Below, one piece after another: positions 46,417 to 54,549 of a DNA stretch of 64,000 nt. Source of the DNA: Planctobacterium marinum (lineage in GTDB: Bacteria > Pseudomonadota > Gammaproteobacteria > Enterobacterales > Alteromonadaceae); assembly GCF_036322805.1 (NCBI RefSeq), contig NZ_AP027272.1:2232001-2296000 (forward strand). The letters are read 5' to 3'. Numbering within the stretch: position 1 is the first letter of the stretch; each line of letters begins with the position of its first letter. Under the pieces are notes generated by a model. The model ran no database searches, was not told the origin of the DNA, and worked only from the letters and a program-made list of their open reading frames with translations. The translations under genes were made by a program, and so were the position numbers.

Positions 46417-47871
46417 ATGGCCAAAACCATTGTCGTTGCTGATGACACTGCGCAATTACCCACGCTGGAAGCCACTGTCGTGGATTTCGCTCAATACCTC
46501 TCGGAATACCCCAAAATTAATGAAGGTAAAACTCGGGTGATTAACTTGTGCAATACCGAAGCCTATTTGAGCCAGGGCTATCACTGTTCACTGTTGGCGG
46601 AAGCCAGACAACATCAGGTGATGCCATCGGTCAGTACCATTAACGACCTGGCTTATGTTGATAATAAAGCCGGTAGAGTGGTATTAACCTTACCGCGGGG
46701 TTTGATTAAACCTAAGGAAGTCATTACAGATAAGCCTGTGATGGTGTATTTCGGCTGGTGCGAGCAAGAGTCTGCCAGCCGTTTAGCCAGCTATTTATTC
46801 GTTAAGTTTCCAAGTCCCATCTTGCGGGTATTATTGGATGAAAAAGACGGGCAGTGGCAGGTGATAGTGCAGGACGTGTATTTTCAGAATTTGAGTCAGT
46901 GCCAACAACAATTGTTTTTTAAGCAGCTTGATGTGTTTACCCGCAAAGTATGGCGCAGCCAGAGTCGTAAAAAATACCGCTGGGACATGGCTATTTTGGT
47001 TAACCCGGAAGAAAGAACGCCACCCAGCGACAAAGTGGCATTGAACAAGTTTGTCAGGGCGGCAGAACAGCACGGTATTCGCGCTGAATTGGTTACCCAT
47101 GAGCAAATTGATTTGTTAAACCGATACGATGCGTTATTTATCCGGGAAACCACGGCGATTCAGAATCATACCTATGCCTTGTCTCGCCGGGCTGAGCAGG
47201 AAGGTTTGGTGGTGATGGACGATCCGACTTCCATATTGCGTTGTTGCAACAAGGTGTTCTTGCAAGATGCTTTTAGCTACAACAAAGTTCCGGCTCCGAA
47301 AACCCAATTTGTAACGCGTTTTACCGCAGACACTATTGGCCAGTTGGAGCAAACTTTTGCTTATCCAATGGTGCTTAAATTGCCGGAAAGCTCTTTTTCT
47401 TTGGGAGTGTTTAAGGCCAAAGATCGTGCAGCGCTGGAAGAATATCTGGTTAAGCTTTTAAAAGAATCGGCTTTGGTGTTGGTTCAGGAATACCTTTACA
47501 CCGAATTTGACTGGCGCATTGGCGTGTTAAATGGCCGTGCTTTGTACGCTTGTCGTTATCACATGGCACGCAATCACTGGCAGATTTACAATCATGGCGC
47601 AAAACGCAGCACCTCGGGTGGTTTTGATACTATGCCCACCTTTGAAGTGCCTAAAATTGTGCTGGATGCCGCCATTAAAGCCTGTAGCTTTATCGGTAAC
47701 AGCCTTTACGGTGTTGATTTGAAGCAAATCGAAGACAAAGTGTATGTTATCGAAGTTAACGATAACCCCAGTATCGAAAGCAAAGTGGAAGATAAGTATT
47801 TAGGTGATGAGCTGTACATGCAAATTATGCAGGAATTTGCCGACCGCCTTGAAGCTCGCGGTAAAGAGTAA
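46417..47871 (+). CDS. RimK-type ATP-grasp ligase with N-terminal extension
   Basis: A 484-residue ATP-grasp amidoligase related to RimK, which adds glutamate to protein C-termini. The start at 46417 (MAKTIVVADDTAQL) is chosen; the in-frame region back to 46315 looks non-coding. The first 200 residues are an extra domain of the RimK-like-ATP-grasp N-terminal (RLAN) kind. The ATP-grasp core shows RYDALFIRETTAI, YPMVLKLPESSFSLGVFKAK, VLVQEYLYTEFDWRIGVLNG and the metal-binding end VYVIEVNDNPSIES. A GNAT/C39-peptidase gene follows 5 bases later. Confidence 0.85.
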   Translation: MAKTIVVADDTAQLPTLEATVVDFAQYLSEYPKINEGKTRVINLCNTEAYLSQGYHCSLLAEARQHQVMPSVSTINDLAYVDNKAGRVVLTLPRGLIKPKEVITDKPVMVYFGWCEQESASRLASYLFVKFPSPILRVLLDEKDGQWQVIVQDVYFQNLSQCQQQLFFKQLDVFTRKVWRSQSRKKYRWDMAILVNPEERTPPSDKVALNKFVRAAEQHGIRAELVTHEQIDLLNRYDALFIRETTAIQNHTYALSRRAEQEGLVVMDDPTSILRCCNKVFLQDAFSYNKVPAPKTQFVTRFTADTIGQLEQTFAYPMVLKLPESSFSLGVFKAKDRAALEEYLVKLLKESALVLVQEYLYTEFDWRIGVLNGRALYACRYHMARNHWQIYNHGAKRSTSGGFDTMPTFEVPKIVLDAAIKACSFIGNSLYGVDLKQIEDKVYVIEVNDNPSIESKVEDKYLGDELYMQIMQEFADRLEARGKE

Positions 47872-47876
47872 CAAGC

Positions 47877-49013
47877 GTGAATACAGTAGAGCAGTTAACT
47901 GAAGTCTTAGCGTCAGATGTTGTGATTGTTGAGGCCCAAAGGGGCGATATCAATGGCCTGGTGGCGCTTGAAAACATCTGTTTTGCCACAGATAAGCTGA
48001 GTAAACGTCAGTTTCAACATTGGTTAAAAGCCAATAATCGTGTGTTTCTGGTGGCGAAAAAAGGCGCTGAGTTACTGGGCTATGGCCTGGTGATTATGCG
48101 CAAAGGCACCCGACTTGCGCGTTTGTATTCCATCGCGGTAAGTCCGTTGGCCCGAGGTACAGGTTTGTCTTCCAGACTATTGTTGGCCTTAGAGCAACAG
48201 TCGGTGGAAATGGGTAAGCTGTTTATGCGCCTGGAAGTGGCGAAAGGCAATGAGGCAGCCATAAACCTGTATCGCAAATTGGGTTATAAGGTGTTCGGTA
48301 TTTATCAAAACTACTACGAAGACCACTCAGATGCGCTGCGCATGCAAAAGTCGATATTGCAGGTGCATCGCGCTAATGCCATGAAGCCTTTTCCCTGGTA
48401 CCAGCAAACCACGGATTTTACTTGCGGACCCGCTGCTACCATGATGGCAATGGCTTCCCTGGACAGAGAGTATGAGGCTTCACAATCGTCAGAACTGGAT
48501 ATCTGGCGTGAGGCCACCACCATATTTATGACTTCAGGTCACGGTGGTTGTCACCCGTTAGGGTTGGCCCTGGCTGCGGTAAAACGCAGATTTAAGGCAA
48601 AGGTATTCATAAACCAGGCGCTGCCTTTGTTTACTGATGGGGTCAGAAATGAGCGTAATAAAAACATTCTAGCTACCGTCGAGGCGCAGTTTTTAGCACG
48701 GGCAACAGAGCAGGATATTCCCATCGAGGATGGCGAGTTAAGTGTTGATGATATTGCAGATATCTATCGCCAGGGCGGACGCGTGATTTGCTTGATTAGC
48801 ACCTACCAGTTAAACGGTAATAAGGTGCCTCACTGGGTAACGATAACCGGAATAGACGATAAGTGCCTGTACCTGCATGACCCAGATTTGGATGAGGATG
48901 AGGAGCAGCCAATCGATTGTCAGCACATTCCTATTGCGCTGGAGGATTTTGTCACCTTGTCTCGCTACGGCAAGGCACGCTTGCGCACGGCAGTGGTGCT
49001 GCATTGTGCCTAG
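47877..49013 (+). CDS. GNAT acetyltransferase - C39-like peptidase fusion
   Basis: A two-domain protein of 378 residues starting at a GTG. Residues about 17-160 are a GNAT acetyltransferase, with the acetyl-CoA loop VSPLARGTGLSSRLL and RLEVAKGNEAAINLYRKLGY. Residues about 172-378 are a papain-like C39 peptidase with Cys183 in TDFTCGPAATMMA, His319 in VPHWVTITG and Asp335 in LYLHDPD, so the triad looks intact. The gene lies 5 bases after the RimK-type gene. Such ligase plus GNAT-peptidase pairs have been noted in comparative genomics of ATP-grasp amidoligases; the product is unknown. Confidence 0.85.
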   Translation: MNTVEQLTEVLASDVVIVEAQRGDINGLVALENICFATDKLSKRQFQHWLKANNRVFLVAKKGAELLGYGLVIMRKGTRLARLYSIAVSPLARGTGLSSRLLLALEQQSVEMGKLFMRLEVAKGNEAAINLYRKLGYKVFGIYQNYYEDHSDALRMQKSILQVHRANAMKPFPWYQQTTDFTCGPAATMMAMASLDREYEASQSSELDIWREATTIFMTSGHGGCHPLGLALAAVKRRFKAKVFINQALPLFTDGVRNERNKNILATVEAQFLARATEQDIPIEDGELSVDDIADIYRQGGRVICLISTYQLNGNKVPHWVTITGIDDKCLYLHDPDLDEDEEQPIDCQHIPIALEDFVTLSRYGKARLRTAVVLHCA

Positions 49014-49122
49014 CGTTATTAAGACGTGAAGGTGCGTCTGAGTGAATTTGGGTTGATGCAACAGGCGCTATCGCTTACCTTGTTGCACAACGGATTTTCA
49101 CTCAGGCAGCGCTTATCGTTTC

Positions 49123-50952
49123 ATGGCCACCTCAAATTTAAAACATTTCTACATCCCTGAAGAGCAATCCATTTATCTGCTTTCCCATCAGGATGCGCAA
49201 AAACTCAAAGATTGGTTGCAACTGTGTAAGGAGCAATTGCAGTTATTGGGTTATGCGGATATCGAGTTGATCGGTAAAGGGGCTTTTGGTTTTGCCTTTG
49301 CGGGATTATCGCCTGAAGGGCAACAGTTGGTGTTTAAGTTTTCCCGCGCCAATTTACCGCAGCACGTACAAGATCGGCTGGAAGAAGAAGCCTTTATGCT
49401 CAGTCATGTGGATCATCCCAATGTGCCGCAGCTTGTGGAGTTTCAGCGCGTTGGCAAACAAGCCATCTTAGTGATGGAACGCGCTATGGGTAAAGATCTG
49501 GAGCAGGTGAGTTTACAAGATGGCCCCTTAAACGTGCCAAAAATCATCAATATTGCACTGCAAATGGCAGATGTACTCAATGCCTTGAGGAACTTTAAAC
49601 AGCAAGGGCAAGATAAACCGATTGTGCATGGTGATATCAAGCCTTCCAATATCGTTTATAACCCTCAAAATGAACGTGTTGGCTTAATCGATTGGGGCTC
49701 CTCGGTATTTGCGCAAGTGGATGCTAGCGGCCAGTATGTCAGTAATAATGTTATGGACTTAATGTCGGGGGACTTGCAGCAAACTAACGCCAGACTCGGA
49801 GATGTTTATTTTATCGGTGAAGAGCAGCTCAATGGCGAATTATCCTCACCGCGATTTGATGAACAAGGGCTGGCCAGCACTTTATATGCGCTGGCATCGG
49901 GACAGTCCTGTCGATTTGGTAAAAGTGTGATCACCCCTAATTCCGTTGGGCTGCCCAAAGAGCTGGCTCATACACTAACTGCAATGCTCAGTGACGAAGT
50001 TGCGCTTAAGCGTGAGGCCGGTGATTATTTCTTGAGGAACATGCATTACATGGCGAACCTGGTATTTGGCGACCCAGGAGTTGCTGCAGAACAGGCCATG
50101 ATCCCTTGTTGGCACCACGAAGATCAAAAAGAAATCGACACCGTCGTATACAGCTCCCGTAAGTCGTTTTTGAGAGAAGAGGGGGATAGCAGCGACTTGC
50201 GCTATCTTAACGATGCTCAGTTTGAACGTTATTATAAAAACTACATGCAAGGCATGGGAGAAACCGAAAAGGCTTTTGTTAGCGCCGTATCTCGATTGGG
50301 TAAATTCCCGGTATTGGGGGGTATTGTTGTGCGCTGGCAATCGGACGGGGTTTACATCGATTCATCACTGAATATCAATCGTCCGGCATTGTTACCTTCG
50401 TTTACTGCCTCGGTAAACAATGTTGTGCGCCTGGCGCGAGCGATTCATCGTGTCGGTATTTTTAAAAGCTGTATGTTTAATGCCAGAGATACTCTGCACG
50501 TGGAGCGTTCATCAGTGGAGCAGCCCTTTGTGCCTGAGCCGGGAGATACGATTTTTTACGAAAAAAGCCGCATTTCCGGGGTTGAAGAAGAAGGCCGTAC
50601 CCACAGTTACTTTGAAGACGGTGACGATCCCGATGAATTATTGCGCCTGCCAGACCCCATGTTAGCGGTGATCAAGCGGCTCAACGATATTCACCACACG
50701 GGTTGTATTATTTTTGAAGCACTAACGCTGCACCTTAAAGTGCACAGTTATTATAAATTATTAGATCACAGCAAAGAGGCCGAGTTTCGTGATTGTTTGC
50801 AGCAGATCGTCGCATTAATACCACAAATCGAAGGAGAGGGGATTTCCGGATTTATGAAGTTGCCCTATAAAGATACCCGTTTCTTTGAGCATCATGATCA
50901 TTTACCCGAAAAGTATTATCCGAAGGACCCGCGGTCTCAGCGTCAGAACTAA
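49123..50952 (+). CDS. atypical protein kinase
   Basis: A 609-residue protein with a eukaryote-like kinase domain at about 45-300. Motifs are the glycine loop GKGAFGFAF (51-59), ATP lysine K72 in VFKF, catalytic HGDIKPSNIVY (D171, K173, N176) and metal-binding DWG (D190) in place of DFG. All key residues are present, so it should be active. The second half (about 310-609) has no recognised domain and no transmembrane helix. It is 109 bases after the GNAT-peptidase gene on the same strand. Target proteins unknown. Confidence 0.83.
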   Translation: MATSNLKHFYIPEEQSIYLLSHQDAQKLKDWLQLCKEQLQLLGYADIELIGKGAFGFAFAGLSPEGQQLVFKFSRANLPQHVQDRLEEEAFMLSHVDHPNVPQLVEFQRVGKQAILVMERAMGKDLEQVSLQDGPLNVPKIINIALQMADVLNALRNFKQQGQDKPIVHGDIKPSNIVYNPQNERVGLIDWGSSVFAQVDASGQYVSNNVMDLMSGDLQQTNARLGDVYFIGEEQLNGELSSPRFDEQGLASTLYALASGQSCRFGKSVITPNSVGLPKELAHTLTAMLSDEVALKREAGDYFLRNMHYMANLVFGDPGVAAEQAMIPCWHHEDQKEIDTVVYSSRKSFLREEGDSSDLRYLNDAQFERYYKNYMQGMGETEKAFVSAVSRLGKFPVLGGIVVRWQSDGVYIDSSLNINRPALLPSFTASVNNVVRLARAIHRVGIFKSCMFNARDTLHVERSSVEQPFVPEPGDTIFYEKSRISGVEEEGRTHSYFEDGDDPDELLRLPDPMLAVIKRLNDIHHTGCIIFEALTLHLKVHSYYKLLDHSKEAEFRDCLQQIVALIPQIEGEGISGFMKLPYKDTRFFEHHDHLPEKYYPKDPRSQRQN

Positions 50953-51024
50953 GTGCTGAGAAAATGAACAGCTTTCAATTAGATTTCTGACTAAAATTCA
51001 GTAAAAAGTTAAGCAGTAAATTGA

Positions 51025-51873
51025 ATGAATAAACAACCAAAAATCAACACCTTATTGACACCCGAAAAAATCGAAGAAAACTTTTTTCGATTTCCAAGCT
51101 GGGACTTAGGATTCAGAGCTTTGTTTGGTGGACAGGTGATGGCACAGGCTCTCAGTGCAGCACAACACACGCTGGATAACGATTTTCAGGTGCACTCACT
51201 GCACAGCTATTTTTTATTACCAGGCGATGCCGATATCCCGGTGTTTTGCCAGGTGGAGCGGGTCAGGGACGGGCGCAGCTTTGCCACGCGCCGAATAAAA
51301 GCCATTCAAAAGGGCAATATTATCTTTGATTGCATGTGCTCTTTTCAGAAAAATGAAGCCGGATTGTCCCATCAAACTCCAAAGATGCCCGACGTACCCG
51401 GACCGGAAAACTTCAGCAATGATATCGATAAATACGAAAAACCGGGCGTGACACTGTCGGAGCGTATGCAAGCGGCATTGCCCTATCACAAACCCATTGA
51501 AATTCGCACCGTTCCCTCAGACAGTGAAACTGCACAGCAATATGTTTGGTTGCGTTTGTCGGAAGATGACGTAGTGGAGAATAAACAGGGATTCCATCAG
51601 CGGGCTTTGTGCTATGCCTCCGATTACTATTTTTTGATGAGTGCCGTGCGTAAACACGGTTTATCCGCATCAGATAAAAATGTGCGCCTGGCCTCATTGG
51701 ATCACGCCTTGTGGTTTCATCGCAGTTTTGATTTTAATCAGTGGCTGCTTTATGTTTCAGAAAGCCCAAGCAGCGCCAATGGCAGAGCTTACGTACGAGG
51801 CCAGTTATTTTCACAAGAGGGTGAACTGATAGCCTCTGCGACGCAAGAAGGCTTGCTGCGCGTAAAAGAATAA
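51025..51873 (+). CDS. tesB: acyl-CoA thioesterase II
   Basis: TesB hydrolyses medium- and long-chain acyl-CoAs to free acids. It has 282 residues with the double hot-dog fold. Signatures are FRALFGGQVMAQALSAA, HSLHSYFLLPGDADIPV, VRDGRSFATRRIKAIQKG and the C-terminal SLDHALWFHRSFDFNQWLLY. The catalytic triad residues lie in the last of these and nearby. The next gene starts 21 bases later. Confidence 0.93.
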   Translation: MNKQPKINTLLTPEKIEENFFRFPSWDLGFRALFGGQVMAQALSAAQHTLDNDFQVHSLHSYFLLPGDADIPVFCQVERVRDGRSFATRRIKAIQKGNIIFDCMCSFQKNEAGLSHQTPKMPDVPGPENFSNDIDKYEKPGVTLSERMQAALPYHKPIEIRTVPSDSETAQQYVWLRLSEDDVVENKQGFHQRALCYASDYYFLMSAVRKHGLSASDKNVRLASLDHALWFHRSFDFNQWLLYVSESPSSANGRAYVRGQLFSQEGELIASATQEGLLRVKE

Positions 51874-51894
51874 TTTTAATTTATGGAGACAGGC

Positions 51895-52413
51895 ATGATT
51901 TACGCTTTAGGAGAACTTACCGTCAACCGTCACGAATCGGTTTTTGTCGCACCCGGTGCCCATGTGATTGGCAATGTAGAACTACAAGAAAATAGTAGTG
52001 TCTGGTTTAACGCCGTTGTGCGTGGTGATTGCGATAAAATTACCGTCGGTAAGAACAGCAATATTCAAGACGGCAGTGTACTGCACACCGATGAAGGCAT
52101 TCCGCTAAGCATCGGGGAAGGCGTAACTGTTGGTCACAAGGTAATGCTGCACGGTTGCGAAATTGGTGATTATTCACTGGTTGGTATTAATGCCGTGGTA
52201 CTCAATGGCGCGAAAATCGGCAAACACTGTGTTATCGGTGCCAATGCCCTGATCACCGAAGGCATGGAAATCCCGGACGGCTCCCTCGTTGTCGGCTCAC
52301 CCGGTAAAGTCATCAAAACCCTGTCAGACAAACAAAAAGCCCACCTGGAACTCTCCGCTGTTCACTATGTGCAAAATGCCAAGCGATTTATGCGTGATTT
52401 GAAGGCGGAGTAG
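51895..52413 (+). CDS. gamma-carbonic-anhydrase-like hexapeptide protein
   Basis: A left-handed beta-helix protein of 172 residues, YrdA/CaiE type. Hexapeptide-repeat stretches such as [20 protein letters not shown] and [13 protein letters not shown] run through it. The zinc histidines are seen as H in VLHTDEG and in [13 protein letters not shown]. The start at 51895 (MIYALGEL) has GGAG upstream; the frame also opens at 51883 without one. It may hydrate CO2 or be an acyltransferase relative. Probably cotranscribed with tesB. Confidence 0.85.
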   Translation: MIYALGELTVNRHESVFVAPGAHVIGNVELQENSSVWFNAVVRGDCDKITVGKNSNIQDGSVLHTDEGIPLSIGEGVTVGHKVMLHGCEIGDYSLVGINAVVLNGAKIGKHCVIGANALITEGMEIPDGSLVVGSPGKVIKTLSDKQKAHLELSAVHYVQNAKRFMRDLKAE

Positions 52414-52808
52414 GGACACCGTAAACGCTATGGATGGCGTGAATTCAGATTTTGCAGAAGCATTCATCAACACACTTGTCTTAGGTATACAGGCTGTGGT
52501 GTGTAGGCTTTTTATGTAGGTTCAGCTTCAGCTGGACAGCTTGGTTAAAAACATTAAATTTTTTTCAATCCTACCTAATAATAATTAATGAAAAATTTGC
52601 TCTTGCTAAGGACGGTTTCTTTTATATTTCTCTTGATGAAAGACGGTTGCTGTTTTTCTACAAAATCGTTATTGGACCGAATCTAAAAGGTTTTGTTTAC
52701 AGGGACAAAAAACACCCTTAAAGTATCTGAATGTGAAAAACGACTCATATCCTGTTTTTGTTGGACATTTGTCGTCTATAAAAATGTTATGCAACATATA
52801 GGAAGTAC
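52414..52808. other. intergenic stretch ahead of the cassette array
   Basis: 395 bases, A+T-rich, between the hexapeptide protein and the first cassette gene. A 32-codon frame at 52588 (MKNLLLLRTVSF...) has no support. At 52786 the sequence GTTATGC looks like a cassette junction: the same GTTAT begins the other two cassettes. No clear attC or attI partner was seen to its left, only a partial stem around ACGAC (52737) and GTCGT (52771). It may be a decayed site. Confidence 0.45.
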
Positions 52809-53255
52809 GTGCAGATGCATGAAAAAATAGTTTTGAGTGTTTTGTTAGCTGTTATTGGAATAATATTTACCTTCGGCCTTGTTTGGTTTGCGTACACTCT
52901 GATTAAACAAAATAAGCGTAGTGATGAAAAAGAGTTTTATCATCCAGCTATTGATGACTTACTTCACCATTGGGCTCTTCATAAATACAAAGATTATGAT
53001 CTCATCCCAAGGTTAATATCGGATTCCTATTCTGAATACTTGCAACGACGAAATGACTTTTGGACTGCTTATGGCCAAGTATTGTTGGCTATTTTAATTG
53101 TTATTGTTTTAGCAATCTTGTTAATTACTAAAACTATTTCTGCTGAAGCAGGGTTACCAATACTCTCTGGTATTTCTGGTTTTGCTATTGCAAAAGGTGC
53201 GTCAGCTGCGAAAACGTCAAACAATAATCCCGGCCCTAGGCGTTTTAACGAGTAA
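52809..53255 (+). CDS. cassette gene 1: two-helix membrane protein
   Basis: A 148-residue protein with two transmembrane helices, about 6-32 (IVLSVLLAVIGIIFTFGLVW region) and about 96-116 (VLLAILIVIVLAILLITKTI), and a charged helical middle. The start is GTG at 52809 or ATG at 52815; AGGAAG lies just upstream. The C-terminus is glycine- and serine-rich (GFAIAKGASAAKTSNNNPG). No family recognised. It lies between a GTTAT junction and attC1, which marks it as a gene cassette; such genes are often phage-defence or stress functions. Confidence 0.65.
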   Translation: MQMHEKIVLSVLLAVIGIIFTFGLVWFAYTLIKQNKRSDEKEFYHPAIDDLLHHWALHKYKDYDLIPRLISDSYSEYLQRRNDFWTAYGQVLLAILIVIVLAILLITKTISAEAGLPILSGISGFAIAKGASAAKTSNNNPGPRRFNE

Positions 53256-53261
53256 CGTTGC

Positions 53262-53386
53262 ATAACAAGCCGGTAAACGACGCCAGCAAGCTGGCTAGGA
53301 CCTCCACTCCATTACTCGTTTTGCGCTTTTCAGCTACGCTGGCACCAAACAATCAATTCCGTTTCGGCCTGTTACCGGAACGTTAT
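53262..53386 (+). other. attC site 1
   Basis: 125 bases just after the first cassette gene. Outer arms ATAACAAGCCGGTAA (53262-53276) and TTACCGGAACGTTAT (53372-53386) pair over ATAAC/GTTAT and CCGGTAA/TTACCGG, with the usual unpaired spacer between (AAG against GTT). Inner GCCAGC (53282) and GCTGGC (53338) extend the fold. The right end is the GTTAT recombination core. The long central part is like the large attC sites of chromosomal integrons. Confidence 0.75.
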
Positions 53387-53409
53387 ATTTACATGGAGAG
53401 TTTTCCGCT

Positions 53410-54249
53410 ATGAGCTACATATCCAGAGTTTTTAATGTAATGATTGCGTCTCCTGGAGATGTGGCTTCAGAGAGAACTATCATTCGTGATGTAATTTATG
53501 AGTGGAACACAGTGCACTCTGAATCAAGGAATATAGTATTAATGCCAATTGGATGGGAGTCACATTCCTCTCCTGAAATGGGGGCAAACCCCCAAGAAAT
53601 AATCAATAAACAAGTTTTAGATAAGTGTGATTTTCTAGTTGGTGTGTTTTGGACTCGTATTGGAACCGCTACATCTGAATATGCGAGTGGAACAGTTGAA
53701 GAGATTGAAAAACACATATCATCTGATAAGCCAGCCATGCTTTATTTTTCTAGCCAACCTGTTGCATTGGATACAGTAGATCTAAAACAGGTCGAAGAAT
53801 TGAAAGAATTTAAAAGTTCTTGTCAAAGTCGTGGCCTTTACGAAGGTTATGATAGTCACGCCGACTTTAAAGAAAAATTCTATCGCCATTTACAGCTTAA
53901 ATTAAACGAACATTCTTTATTTAAAGACATAAATTCAGAGAGTATCTCTCCGCCAGTAGAGTCTTCGACTCAATTACCAGAGTTGAGTCAAGAAGCTCGC
54001 GTCATGCTCAAAGAAGCAAGTCTAGACCCTCATGGTCATATTTTGCATGTTCGTTACATCGGTGGAACAGACATACAAACTAATGGTAAGAACTTGATTC
54101 CATCAAACGAACGAAGAGAACTAGCTAAATGGGAGGCCGCTCTTGAAGAGTTAACATATAAAGTTTTGTTGGTTGAGCGAGGGCATAAAGGTGAGGTTTT
54201 CGAAGTCAGTAATTTGGGATACCAAATTGCGGATATGATAGAACTGTAA
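53410..54249 (+). CDS. cassette gene 2: DUF4062/TIR-like protein
   Basis: A 279-residue protein whose N-terminal 130 residues match DUF4062, a TIR-like fold. Visible marks are VFNVMIASPGDVASERTII, MPIGWESHSSPEMG and CDFLVGVFWTRIGTATSEYA followed by SGTVEEIEKH. The C-terminal half (about 185-279) has no recognised motif and ends NLGYQIADMIEL. DUF4062 proteins occur in defence islands and are likely NAD-cleaving or signalling effectors; that is family-based inference. It lies between attC1 and attC2. Confidence 0.75.
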   Translation: MSYISRVFNVMIASPGDVASERTIIRDVIYEWNTVHSESRNIVLMPIGWESHSSPEMGANPQEIINKQVLDKCDFLVGVFWTRIGTATSEYASGTVEEIEKHISSDKPAMLYFSSQPVALDTVDLKQVEELKEFKSSCQSRGLYEGYDSHADFKEKFYRHLQLKLNEHSLFKDINSESISPPVESSTQLPELSQEARVMLKEASLDPHGHILHVRYIGGTDIQTNGKNLIPSNERRELAKWEAALEELTYKVLLVERGHKGEVFEVSNLGYQIADMIEL

Positions 54250-54251
54250 AT

Positions 54252-54319
54252 ATAACAAGCGCAGTCACAGGGACAAAATTTCCGCTGCGCTCCATTTTTG
54301 CCCGTGCTGCGGGCGTTAT
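54252..54319 (+). other. attC site 2
   Basis: 68 bases starting 3 bases after the cassette 2 stop. The left arm begins ATAACAAGCGCAGTCACAGG (54252-54271), and the reverse complement of the right end reads ATAACGCCCGCAGCACGGGC. ATAAC, CGCAG and the CA-GGG-CAAAA positions pair with a few bulges, as in attC. The right end carries GCGTTATG. Typical short attC size. Confidence 0.78.
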
Positions 54320-54340
54320 GTTTCTCAAAGAGGAATTATT

Positions 54341-54520
54341 GTGAGCAGTTCTGAAAATATTTTTTTGCCAGACATTTTATTAATTAGGGTCAAAGCCGTT
54401 TTGAATAAAAGGGCTCTGACCCCATTTATCATGAACCCATTTATCAGGCTCAATCTGCTGAGTCGGCTTGCTGGGACACTCGCACGCAGGGCAACTGGGC
54501 CATCATGCCTTACCACCTAA
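54341..54520 (+). pseudogene. possible remnant of a cassette gene
   Basis: A 59-codon frame starting GTG at 54341 with GAGGAATTATT just upstream, a good ribosome binding site right after attC2. The first 14 residues (MSSSENIFLPDILL) could be a cassette protein, but the frame then runs through a hairpin and a direct repeat and ends soon after. It looks like a cassette gene broken by inserted repeat DNA. It may instead be non-coding. Confidence 0.3.
54387..54446. repeat. REP-like hairpin plus short direct repeat
   Basis: GGGTCAAAGCC (54387-54397) pairs with GGCTCTGACCC (54412-54422) with one wobble. It is followed by CCCATTTATCA twice (54421-54431 and 54436-54446). The form recalls REP/inverted-repeat elements scattered in gammaproteobacteria. 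It lies inside the third cassette, suggesting insertion. Confidence 0.55.
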
Positions 54521-54549
54521 CCCTATTGTTAAAAAACTAGGCAGAAATA

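Noticed and set aside
46417-49013. RimK-type and GNAT genes as the N-acetylglutaminylglutamine amide (NAGGN) osmolyte pathway
   Set aside because: That pathway uses an asparagine-synthetase-like gene and a GNAT-ATP-grasp fusion; here the GNAT is fused to a C39 peptidase and no asparagine-synthetase gene is present.
52588-52686. 32-codon frame ahead of the first cassette gene
   Set aside because: Too short, no ribosome binding site, and hydrophobic content is expected by chance in A+T-rich DNA.
54387-54422. Hairpin in the third cassette as another attC site
   Set aside because: It lacks the AAC and GTT core sequences of attC and its arms are nearly perfect, as in REP hairpins.
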